DNA of 64,000 bases, from the NCBI GenBank assembly GCA_905178155.1, contig CAJINV010000011.1:1633216-1697215 (forward strand), in the 5' to 3' direction. The translations under genes and the position numbers were made by a program. How positions within the stretch are numbered: position 1 is the first letter of the stretch; each line of letters begins with the position of its first letter. The notes beneath the pieces are model-generated. The model worked only from the letters and a program-made list of their open reading frames with translations, was not told the origin of the DNA and ran no database searches. Source of the DNA: Amoebophrya sp. A120. Taxonomy: Eukaryota > Sar > Dinophyceae > Syndiniales > Amoebophryaceae. Shown one piece after another: positions 53,401-64,000 of the stretch.

Positions 53401-56400
53401 CTTTTTCAACCAATTGGTCCAAAATTGCGGCTTCGATCCCATCACGGACAACCAGCTCGGCTTTGTTCGTGAGTGGATCTGGGCGGGCAGTCCGTTGATT
53501 GCGAACGAAGTCCCGCTGCGGGTGCACCGGTTGCGGAAAATTCTGCTGGAAAACTCGATTTTGGACCAAGAGAAGTGCTTTGTCATTGCGGATGTCGTGG
53601 CCCACCCGGATAAATACGATCCGATGATCACGTTGAAGGAATTACTCCGCGCGTTAGAACAGTATCAAATGTAAAAGTGTCTGGGTCTGGAAGATTCTGA
53701 GACTTGTCATGCATGTTTTGCATTGGGATTGGCCATGATGTCTGTGATGCATGCCCTAGCATCACAGATTTTTTGAGGGCTTCGCGATGCCTATTCCGCA
53801 TGACAAATGCCCTCTCCGCGCAGCAAAAATTGCATTCCCTTTGCTGCTCATGCAATACAGATTTTTTTGGAATCCAAAAGCATCACAAGTTGCATTCTTC
53901 CAGACCCAGACATTTTTACATTTGATAAACAGGTAAAGGAAGCGAAAGAGAAGCCGAAGAACTCCCGCTCCTCCGAAGCGACGTTTGGGCGCACGAGCAA
54001 GGCTTCGACTGTATCCAATAAGTCTGGGCAGACCAACACCAACACCAACACCGCGCCCTTCACGCAGAACAGCACGGAGAAGCTGGCGATCCACGGTCTG
54101 ATGTCGGCCTACGGGTTCCGGGAGGAGGATGACATTCTGAAGATCCGGCGGTGGGTGATCTTGCATTGTCCGAAGAATGTGGTGCAGTTGATCCCCAACC
54201 TTTCCCAAGCCGCGGAGCACTTGGAGAAGAATTGCGGGTTAAAGCCCCGCCACGCGGTCAATGTCGCGAACATTGCCGCGAACAAGGCGATTCCAGAAGA
54301 GAAAACGCTGGGGTCTGTGGTTTTAGAAAAGGAGGATCAGCTCGGGATTTTGCTGGACATTCTGGAACCCTTCGGCTTTGACTGCGACACGGACACGGTT
54401 GGGAATCTCCGCGCGTGGATCAACTATGACTGCCCGGACCGGCTTTCCGAAGTGGGGAAGTTAATTGAGAAACAAAAGGAGCGGAACGCGGTTCTCGGAA
54501 TCATGGAAGTTGACATGGCGGGTGGACCACTGTTTATGCAGAGTGTTGTTGAGAAGCCGGTCATTGCCGAGCAGCAATTCTGGTGGAGCTGGTGGAACCG
54601 GCTGACGAAAGGAAGAGCTTCGAAGGACCTTTCTCGCACGAGCAATAAAGTGTTAGACCCGACGTCGCTCCCCGAGCGCGCGGTTCTGGTCAAGCACCTG
54701 CGGTCCGGCGGGGTGGCGAAGCCGTACGCGAAAAAACTGGCCGACGCGGTCACGGATCCGACGTGTAGCATGCCCCGCACGGAAATCATTCCTTCGACGG
54801 GACCGGAGAAGATGGGTGTATTGCAGAAATCGTTCGGCTTGCACATGGGCGACAGCATCGCGAAGGCGCGGAGTGTTCTCTTCGACAGTCTGAGCAAAAA
54901 CCCGAACGGGCTGGGCCAAGCGGGCTCGCGGTCGAAGATGTTGGAGCGGGAGTTTGGATCCCCCGTGCCGGGTGCGTTACAGGAGAAGCAGCGCGACATT
55001 TACAAGGACGTTTTACATGACGCCGGCAGCACGCTCGAGTACAGCACCGTTGTGGCCGACGCCTTGGTCATCAGCAAACGGGGTGGGGCCGCCCTTGACG
55101 GCACGAAGCATCTACCCGCCCCGTTGGACCAGGGGGACGCGATCGTGCTGAGCCTGCGGCTGGGCATTGACCCAGCCACGGACACCATCGCTTCGGCCAG
55201 GACGAAAATCGAGGCGATCGTGAAGGCGCAGGAAACCGACCACGAGGAGAGCGACGACAGCAGTAGGTCAAAGAACACGACGTCGCGCGCGAGTGCCGCG
55301 ATGGCCACGCAGGCGACGGAATACGAGGACATTTTGAAGTCTGGTGGCGGACCGCCGCACGTGAACAAGACGATCATGATTAAATCGATGATTTTGCAAG
55401 AGGCGAAGAAGCTGGGGAACGAAGTGCAAATTGTCAACTCGTCGGAGGAAGAAACCGAAGAGTCAGAACTGGAAGGTGTAGGTGGCGGTTCTAAAAAGAA
55501 ACTACAAATGGAGACCCACATCAGTGGCCGCACCGAGGGACCCTCGCGGCGGGACGTCGCAACAATCGGGCTCAAGATGTCGGCCCCGGGCTCGGTGGGC
55601 GAGCTCCACGAATCTGCGCCGGCGCCCCTGGGCGACCCTGCGTTGCTGGCCAAGTTGTTCATCAACGTGGGGTTAGACCCGGACTTTGCGCTCGGGTTAT
55701 CAAAACTTCTAGTCGACCCCAACGTGAGCCGGAAGCGGCAGCTGAACGCAGATTTGAGTTGGCAGGACAATGAGGTGCTCAACGCCATGGGGTTTGGCTC
55801 CGTCGAGAAAAAAACCGTCGGCGCGTTTCGCGACTGGGTCAACCGCGCGACCGCAGGGGCTTTCTCGACGACGCAGCTGGCCAGCGCCAAGGACGTGGAC
55901 GGGTACGCGCGCGAGATGCTGATCTTGGTCGGATTCTCGCCGGAGTACGCGAAGAGATTGGGCAAGCAGTGCGAAAGTAAAAGTGTCACTGACGACGCCG
56001 AGCTAACCCCTCCGGGCGGGAAAAAAACCGGGGATTTGATGCGGTTTGCGCAACTGGGGCTCCTCCTTTCCCCCGAAGAGGCGGTCAAGCAGCATGGAAG
56101 CAAGCGGAAGAAGGAGCTCCGCGCGGCGTTGGATGCTAGTGAGCAGACCGCAGCAGAAAAGCACAAGATCAAGGCCAACGTGAAAGCCAAGGGCGACCTG
56201 TTTTGGCTCAAGGCCCGCACCCGGACGAAGAATCTGGAAAACGAGCGCCCGCCCTCGATTGTGAAGATGAGCATGGCCACGGTCAAACGCAAAACCCTCC
56301 CCGCGGACGTGGTTCTCCACCTCCTCCCCACGGTCGGCCGCATCCGCGCCTTCGTGTTCGACCTGCACGAGCTACCCGCACTGGCGCAAATGGCAGAACT

Positions 56401-59400
56401 CCCTCTACCGGAGCACGACGAAGCGTTGTTCATCCTGCAGAAGCGCGGGTTCAGCGCGGAATACGCACAGCAACTCGCCGAGCAGTTGGTCGAGGCCCCG
56501 GTGGAAACCGTCCCGGACTCGGACCCGATTCCCGAGCCCCGCGGCGCCGACCGGTCCGCGCTGGAAGCGCTGGGTCTCGGTCCCACCGCGAACTGCGGGC
56601 TGTTGCGCGGGTTTCTGGCCGCCGCGGAGATGCCGTGTCGCATGCTCGGGATGCAAAAAGCGCCGGACGAAGACATCGTGGCTTCGGGTGGAGGTGCGGG
56701 GGGACCTGCGGTTAATAACAACCAGGGGACGTCGATCTTCGGGACCTTTGCGGGTGCGATCCTCGGCACGAGCACGACCGAACAGCAAGTCCAGTCGCTC
56801 CCCCCCAGCCAGCAACCACTGTCTTCCTTTCGGCCCAGCTCCACGCACGAAAGCCGGCACAGCTCCACCCACATCACGGGTATGTTTGGATCGGAAGCAC
56901 TATCGGGAGCAGGGAAGAAAACGCAGACCGTCCTCATTACCGAAGAACAACAAAAACAGCACACAGCAAGCGTGAATTTATTGCAAGAAGCTGGAGCACC
57001 AGCCCTGCAATCGCTGTACCAGCACACGGAGTTGAAAGAGCAAACGGCCAGTGCCCGGTCGATGAAGAAGGCAGAAATCTCGCATGTGGAAGTCGAGCAA
57101 ATTTTGACCGAAGATTTAGGCGCGACGGTGAAATACGCGTCCGGGTTGGCCACGCAGATTTTGGACGACACGGTTCACCCCGACACACAGATTGTCACTC
57201 CTCCACCCAACAACTTCCCTCTCTCCTTCTCAAAAGACCAGGCTGCCCAGCAGGCGTACGACCTTAAGGGCGAGAAGGAGTGCGTGGGGAAATTACGAAC
57301 TTTACTTCATGCACTGGTCCAGGTGCGGAGGTTGGCCCAGATTCGGATCGACAAGAATCTGGAGATTAGTGACATGAGCGGGGACGAGGAGCAGCAAATG
57401 TCTCCCGCTGCGGCGAAGACTTCGCAGCGGAAGACGAAGGCTTCGGCTGCTTTTGTCGAGGACGATTACCCGGTAGCTGCGGCAGCAAATGCCTACGACG
57501 CGGAAGTCGCCACGCGGACCACGACTCCATTTACGACGGACGGGACAGCTGCGCTGGCCGAGTACCAGCAGATTCAGTACCGTCTGCCCCGGCAGGACGG
57601 GGCGGACTTGGAGTGCTCCCGCGCAGAAGTCCTCGCCATTTTACTAAACATGGGCTTCACCCGCGTGTACAGCGAGGTAGTCATGCGGCAGCTACTATCA
57701 ACTGCAAATATGTCTGGGTCTGGAAAGAATGGGATTTGTGATGCTAGTTGTTGACCACACAAAAATCTGTATTGCAAGAGAGGCAAAAGACACTCAGACT
57801 GCTGCCACCCGGAGTGGGCATTTCTCATGCAGTACAGGCATGAACAAACCTTTGCGAAAGCTGCGATGCTAGAGCATGCATCACAGGTATCGCGAGCCAT
57901 GTACAATTTGCATGACAAACTCCCCAAATCTTCCAGACCCAGACATATCTGCAATGCATAGCTGCTCAGTCCCATGGTGCCGGAGTCCGCGGTCTTGGCC
58001 CCGGTGCCGGTTTGGGACAGTCAAAACATCTTCGCTCTGTATCCTGCGTAAAAACGTCCCCACCCCAGAGTTGTCATGCAAATCTGCACGCTGAAGATGT
58101 TTCTCATGCGGAGCCCCATGAGAAGCATTTTTCAGTCGTGTTTTGGAATTTGTCATGCTCCAATCAGCATGATGTAGTAGATCTGCGATGCTGCTGAGCT
58201 AGCTCAAACAGCACTACAATACAAGTCTAAATTTGTCATGCAAAACAGCCAAAACTTGTGGATTTGTCTAGCCGAGTCCCCATCTTGACTATGGGGCAGG
58301 GACGTTTTTACAAAGGATACTCTGTTCCCCAAACCTATCAACCACGTGGGAAAAATGCGCGCGTTTGTGCAGTCCTGGTGGCGCGCGCCCTGCGCGGTCG
58401 GGGACTTCCGCGGGTTCGACGACCAAAATCCCTACTTTTTGATCCGGATTTTCACGACGTTAGGGCTGTCGGACGTGATAAGCCAGCACCTCGTCCAGTT
58501 ACTGAGGTCGACCTACGAGTACCAACAGTTGCAGTTCGACAACAACAATGCGCATCATCAATACGGCGGTGGTGCGGGACTCACCGTCCAGAAGTCGATG
58601 CACGTTTTTAAACCCCGCGGGATGGATTTTCATTGCTTGAAGCAGATCAACGCGTTGTTGCTACAGGACTTACACAAACCTGACAAGATCCGGTTGGAGC
58701 AATTAGGCTTCCGCTATCTAGTCCCCATCGCCGTGCGGAAGTTGTGCGCGTGGGTGGGAAAATTCTGTTTGGCGGTTAATTTCGGGCACAAGAAGTTTTC
58801 CGAGAAAATGCTCTCCAAGCACCAAAACGCCGTGTCCACCCAGGGTGCGGCGATCCTACTCAACCAGGCTTGCGGGTTACCTTACAACGGCGTGGCCGAA
58901 GTGGTTGCGGTGTGGCTGTACCAGCAAAATGCTACGTCGGGAGAAGTGGGTGGTGGGGAAAGGAAAAGCCGAGTTTCAACCCGGAAGAGCAAAGCTGCGG
59001 GAGGTGTTGCGCAACCTTCTCCAGAGGTAGATCCTGTTGCTGCAGAAGAAGCTCAAGCTGATGCCAGAATGACGTTTTCGAAGGATGCTCCGGGACAAGG
59101 TGAGGAAGTTGCCGGTCAAGGTGAAACGGCTGCTACATCCCCGACCCGGCCATCAACGGCAGCGGCTGGTGGTGCTGTGGAACCACGGACGTCGAGGAGC
59201 TCTACTTCTAGGAAAACGAGCAAGAAGTCTACTGCGGGAGCAACAGCTCCTCTTGCTGCCGCTTCTTTTGCTGCGGCGCAACAAACGCAGCCTGAGGGCG
59301 AGGCAGACACCGTCGCGATCCAGGAAGGGGGCGAGACTGCAACTGCTGCCGCAAGAGCATCGAGTGCGCGGAAGAGCAAGAAGTCACAGCTTGCTCAGGA

Positions 59401-62400
59401 CACTGAAAGGCAAACCGGTATGTTCGCTCAGGACGACGGAGAAACTGTTGTGGCACCAGCACAGGAAATAATAGAAGCTGGCGCTATTGACCACGAGCAG
59501 GCCGTCCCGGTAGAGCCAACAGCACAGACAATGCCGCCACAAGAAATAACCGCCAAACCCGCACAACTAAAGCACGACCGTCGGTCGGTGCTCCGGAGCA
59601 AATCGAACCAGAAGTACGTGAGCATGCTGAAGCAGCTGCTTGCGACGAATCGCGCGGACATGGACACTGCAGCCGTGCACCCCGGGAATGTCGACGCCTT
59701 TATGGACTCTTTACTCCTGGAAAGCATCCCCTGGAACGCGGAGGAAGCCGCGGAAACCGTGGAAAAACTCTCGGCGATTGTCGGTCAAGAGAGCCTACTG
59801 CTCTCCCCCGCGGCCGGCGGCAGTTTTCCTGGGCAGCAGCAGCAAAATATTAAGTCCTTACTCGCGGCGACTCTGTACAGAAACGCGTGTGAAAAACCGA
59901 GCTTCTCGGCGCTGGACTTGTACGTGGATCTGCTCAATCTTGCCGCGGGTGGACTACACAAGGTTAATAACTCCTCGCCAGATGATGTGGTTGATCAGCA
60001 GAGCTTGTTGAACAACAATTCCACGCAGGAATTAGTACGCGTACAGCAAGAGAAAGACGCGCTCCACGCGGTATTGCGCCGGGAGAAGACCGCCTCGGTT
60101 GGACCCCACTATTTCGTCGATTTTTCCGTATTGGTTTCGCTTCTGGATCACAAAGCAGCAAGTCCCACAACTCTGTCCTCGAAATTATCCTCCCAGCAGC
60201 CCGCCTCGCAGGCCACCGGTGCCTCCACGTTGGTGTCCAATGTAACCGAAATGGAAGAGGAGAAAGCCGCGGAGTCGCAACAAAAAAAGTGCAAAGCCTA
60301 CGCTGCGGACTTGGCGCGACTGGAAGAGCAGGTTCTTTGCCGGCCTAGTATCGGGTTGACGTTTCGAAGATTTCTCCGCGAGGAATTTTTCGGCGGGAAA
60401 AACAAGACCGCGCTGGAAGATTTGCAGGTGTTTTATCAATTTTTGAGCGACAGCATGCCGGTTCGGTACACGAAGTTGACATCGTTAGGACTCCCTGGCG
60501 CGACGACTTTAGCGGCGGAAGAAGCAGCTGCTGGGCTCGGTACTCCGAGCGCAGCTGCCGCTCCGACGTCGACGGATTTGGCAGCCGCGGCCAAAGTGGA
60601 CCCACGGAACACACTGACCACGAAAAACTTCTCCGTCATGCCTCTCCCCGGGGAGAAATTATCGGAAACGATGCGGAACACCACTGATAACAAGACCAGT
60701 CAAATGTTGACCACCGGCGGGAACACGGGCACAACGCCCGGAGCTAATGTTGCGGGTGAGGGCGAAGCGTCCATTGTGCTGGAAGAAGGTGTTGGCGGAG
60801 ATGAACAACGGGGACAAACCACTTCCAAAACATCTTCGAAAAAGAGCGTGACAGGAGGAGCTCGACAATCCGAACAAGTAGTATCGGGAAGTAAGAAAGT
60901 TAAAGTATCAGGGACAAGACTTACCGGGGCCGCCGCGAGCACTTCTCAGAGTAAGAAACTGTCTTCTAAAATCGGCGGTCTCCCTGATCCAGAGTTGTTC
61001 GGATCCGTGGCGCCACCTCCAGGAGGCGACGCAGCAGCCACTGCAACCGCAGACGGCCAGGAACAGGAACAAGAACCTCAGCAGCCCGATTATGTTAACG
61101 ACGAGACCGCAGCGCTGCTGGCCACAGGCGCTAGTACAGGCGTTCTTGCAGCCGGTGAGCAAGTAGATATGATGAGTCGCGCCGGTGATGTCCCAAGCCC
61201 TACGATCGTTGACCTGCAGAATTTCGCTTCCCGAAAAAGAACCCAGGAATTCGAAATGGAACGGGAAACCAAAACGACCCCCAAGCAGCAACGGTCTGGT
61301 GCCGAGTTCACGTTACAGGCGTTGCGGACCAGGTTTTACGCAAAACTGGAGCAGATTTGGAAGCAGCTCGCGTTGCAGATGAGTAAAATTTCCCCTACTA
61401 GCTTCAAATCCGCTTTGCCAAAATCGCAATATCCTGCGTCGCTGCTCCGGCAGACGAGCTTCGAGCAAAGGATGAATAACACGAGAAACAGCGAGTTTTA
61501 TTTTTTGACTAGGAGGCAAAAATGCTCTGTCGCGGAAGTCGCCGAAGTTTTGCAGATGAAAGAAGTGGAAGAGGGAAGCGGTTGGGCAACCGGATTATAT
61601 CCTCCCGTAGCGGCCCCCGCACAACAACTTCTCGTTTCCCCGGAAGGCGAGGCTGGTTCGATCGTGATTCAGGAGGGTGGCGAAGGAGGTGCTGTCGTGG
61701 AAGGAGCTGCAGCTTCTGTTCGCAGAACGAGCAAAAAATCGAAAGGACAGTCGGTCCAAGTGCAACAACCACCTCCGGTGTTGACAAATGATGCAGCAAC
61801 TTCGACGACCGGCATGGGACCCATTGCTCAATCTGCAACCGGTGTTACAGCAGAAGCTAAGACATCAAGAGCTTCTGCCAGAAACACCGCGGCCAGAGGA
61901 CCCGCTTCTTTGGCATTTGGTCTTGCAGGTTCCCCAGACAACGAACAACCCGGAAATAAAATCAGTGCTTTTGCTAGCAGTCCAGGAGCTGCAGCTGCGC
62001 CGGTTGCCGTTGCGCCAGTTTCTAGTCCCGCTCTGCACCAAGCTCGCGAACTTTTGTTCTCGCCGCAACAGGCCGACAATACCAGTTCCGAACAATCCCG
62101 TGGCAGCGAAACCGCAATAAACCTCCGCAACTGGTTCGCACAGCAGGAAAAAGATCTTTTGTCCTCGCGCGAGAAGACTCTCACGTGGCCGCACCTCTTC
62201 TTCATCGACCACCTGGATGGCAACGCAAATTTGATTCCGAAAGATGCGTTGGCTCCAGAGGAGAAACCGGGGAACTGCGCAGCGTGTTGCAGTTTCTGCT
62301 GCATCAGAAGGGCGCGGAAACAGAAGGAAGAGACGCGAAGGGGGGTACTCCGGACGATCATCGACGAGTTGAAATACAAATTTGATCGGGATCAGCCGGC

Positions 62401-62407
62401 GCAGTAA
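50451..62407 (+). CDS. Giant single-pass membrane protein with repeated helical modules (unknown family)
   Basis: Exons 50451-51876, 52032-53662, 53933-57695, 57966-58039 and 58325-62407; 3,658 residues, all four introns being introners with exact phase restoration. An N-terminal signal peptide (FPFSLSALFQLLFTTSLYAL) is followed by an acidic ectodomain and one membrane span (about residues 214-238, MIIGGIAGAVLLIAGIIVG), then about 3,400 residues predicted cytoplasmic. Residues 270-2270 hold two alternating motifs. One is xxFGFxxxDTxxxhRxWI (about 631, 799, 932, 1070, 1156, with weaker copies to 1896). The other is GFxxxYAxxLAxxhxDP (about 270, 1255, 1600, 1700, 1870 and others). The last third is Ala/Ser/Thr-rich with three copies of an EGEA...SKKS unit, ending in a Cys cluster (CAACCSFCCIRR) and a basic tail. 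No known domain is recognised. A scaffold or surface-complex role is a guess from architecture. Confidence 0.8.
51877..52026. mobile_element. Introner IE18, family B (giant gene)
   Basis: 150 bp flanked by AATTC (51872-51876, 52027-52031). Arms GCAAAAGTATCGTACTAGTA and TACGAGTACGATACTTTTGC. Removal gives ATQEKI|PTKYEVYL. Confidence 0.88.
53663..53927. mobile_element. Introner IE19, family A (giant gene)
   Basis: 265 bp flanked by AACAG (53658-53662, 53928-53932). Arms TGTCTGGGTCTGGAAGA and TCTTCCAGACCCAGACA, with outer TATCAAATGTAAAA and TTTTTACATTTGATA. Removal gives RALEQ|VKEAKE. Confidence 0.9.
57696..57959. mobile_element. Introner IE20, family A (giant gene)
   Basis: 264 bp flanked by AGCTAC/AGCTGC (57690-57695, 57960-57965; one mismatch). 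Arms ATATGTCTGGGTCTGGAA and TTCCAGACCCAGACATAT. Removal gives VMRQL|LSPMVPES. Confidence 0.87.
58040..58319. mobile_element. Introner IE21 (giant gene)
   Basis: 280 bp flanked by CTCTG (58035-58039, 58320-58324). Arms TATCCTGCGTAAAAACGTCC and GGGACGTTTTTACAAAGGATA-type ends pair over about 28 bp. Removal gives SQNIFAL|FPKPINHV. Confidence 0.88.
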
Positions 62408-64000
62408 GTAGAGGTCGTGGAAGCGCCAAAAAACTCCTCACTGCGTCGAAACCAAAGACGGCAGGGGAAACGCACATTTTTTAGTTAACTTTGTTTATTT
62501 CACACGTAGTATAACACTCCAATTGCAATTCCAATTCCATTATATTTTACAACTTACTTTTTATTCAACACGGTAAAACTTTAACTTGAATATCACGCAA
62601 AATCCAAATCAAAACATGTTAGGCAGTTTGTTATTTTCCGTTTACAGTCACGTTTTCTTTCTCATCAAACTTAAATTTTCCATGTATTGTTCTACACACA
62701 CGAAGCAGAAGAAGAAGAACAAAACCACAGGCAGTAAAATATTTTTTTTATCATTTACACATCTATGAGATTCTACTTTTGCGGCCCATTTCATTTTACT
62801 GTGAATCACAATCCTAAACACGTTTTTACTTAACTTTTGTCACACACACCATTAGCAATGCGAATACTTAGCAACTTCACATCACCCTCCCTGAATTAGC
62901 GAGCGATCCGCCTTTCGGCCATTTCTATTCACAAAATTCAAGCACCAAACACAAAGCATTAATTTTTCAATTTTCAACCAAAATCTCAAGTTCCTAATTA
63001 AGACCAAGAGTGCAAAGCCCACCGATCTAGAAAATGAAGAAAAAAATCCAAAGTCCAAGCAAACCCTAACATGATTAACATCATTTTCATAATTCTAATT
63101 CTTTACAACCTCAACCGCGCTTGCTCTTTGTGACGAGCTCCAGGCTCACAGAGAAAAGTCATGGATTTCACCGTGGCATATTTGTTCGTTCGATCGTTGG
63201 TTCGAGGCAATGAATGATATGAAATATCTTTCTCGATGGATATTGATTGAATTTTTCTCGAAATTCAAAATTTTTATGGTCTGGAAATGCAAAAATTCCA
63301 AGAATCAATGAATATTCTTTCATGATCATGGATTCAGAATCAGAAATCCACAGATAGAATAATTAATTTTATCGTGTGATTGTGAGGATTGATATTGGAG
63401 TCCAGGATATGGATTGATGAAGAGGTGTAAATAAGAATATTTTTGCAAGTTCTTTCATGATGTTTCCTTTGGGATTTCATTTTTCAATTATGATATATAG
63501 AAAAACAAATCGGAAAAAGATTATTTTGTGGAAATTTGAAAAAAGATCTTTAATTTGTAGAGGGAAAATCTTTTATAGTTTCATCATATTATTTCCGAAA
63601 TTTTGTTGTTGAGTTCTTTGATTTCAATTTTTTGGAATAATTTATTTTGAAAATATATGAAAACTGAAAAAAAAAGAATCGGAATTTTCAGAGTGGAAAT
63701 CTCTCTTTCATAGGATAATTTCATCAGATTATTTTCTAAATTTATTTTGTTTGATTCCGATCGTTTTTTGAAATAATTTTGAAAATATGGTTGGAATCAT
63801 GTCCTCAAAAAAAAAAAAAATAAGTTTTTCCTTCAATGTCAATTATAATCTAATCCTTACTTTCTATTTTGAAATACCAAAATTTTTCAAAAGATTTTTG
63901 ATTCAGAATTCCATTTCTTTTGCTTTTAGAATTATTTCTCGATATCATTACATTTTGAAAAATTTCATGGATGATCGAAAATCGACGATATGAATATGAA
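62408..64000. other. AT-rich gene-poor tail of the window
   Basis: After the giant gene the sequence becomes strongly AT-rich, with poly-A/T runs (for example 63807-63820) and repeated words such as GAAATTTT and ATTTTGAAAAT. No coding frame, RNA gene or introner is recognised. Confidence 0.6.

Noticed and set aside
55000-57171. 723-codon minus-strand frame opposite the giant gene
   Set aside because: Mirror of the strong codon bias in exon 3 of the giant gene; the + frame has consistent repeats and introner junctions, the minus frame has no motif.
57600-57690. UBA domain near the end of exon 3 of the giant gene (ILLNMGFTRVYSEVVMRQL)
   Set aside because: Only the first helix pattern fits; the same motif recurs about ten times as part of a longer repeat without a UBA third helix.

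Overview
The window is nuclear DNA from a protist eukaryote. Most genes are interrupted by introns, intergenic spacers run 0.4-3 kb, and proteins carry long disordered, Ser/Thr/Ala/Gly-rich inserts. All 14 supported protein genes lie on the + strand, as in the unidirectional gene blocks of dinoflagellates. Twenty-one introns are small elements with terminal inverted repeats, flanked by 4-10 bp direct repeats, and most lack any GT-AG solution. That combination matches the introner elements reported in the parasitic dinoflagellate Amoebophrya (Syndiniales), so I infer Amoebophrya or a close relative. The assignment rests on gene architecture, not on a marker gene.

Layout. 1-673: 3' end of a monomeric-type NADP isocitrate dehydrogenase. 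674-3621: spacer with a GC-rich island. 3622-5564: GYF-like protein. 6517-8604: TLC-domain membrane protein with five introners. 10253-12761: PP2C phosphatase with three introners and five GT-AG introns. 13617-16440: class II glutamine amidotransferase with a secretory leader and three introners. 16870-22990: tandem duplication carrying two secreted GH16 beta-glucanase-like genes. 23482-26181: SWIM zinc-finger/RGG protein. 27073-29904: CHR (chromate transporter family) membrane protein. 30341-32644: PMP34-like SLC25 carrier with two introners. 33493-35271: proline-rich, Asn/Arg/Asp-rich protein. 36551-39856: tandem-BRCT protein with SQ/TQ motifs, possibly spliced to the preceding frame. 41286-49232: unconventional myosin with four introners. 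50451-62407: a 3,658-residue single-pass membrane protein with repeated helical modules and four introners. 62408-64000: AT-rich sequence with no gene seen.

The genes do not form one pathway; they are separate housekeeping, secretory, signalling and DNA-repair functions. The common theme is introner invasion: six genes hold all 21 elements, and every host gene reads through in frame once one element and one copy of its flanking repeat are removed. The strongest candidates for undescribed biology are the introner population (including a nested insertion and IE-like motifs inside ordinary introns), the giant repeat protein, the amidotransferase whose catalytic Cys appears to be exposed by signal peptidase, and the MDC1-like BRCT protein.

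Limits: exon joins were made by eye from frame, phase and repeats. No promoters, tRNAs, rRNAs, spliced-leader genes or CRISPR arrays were recognised.
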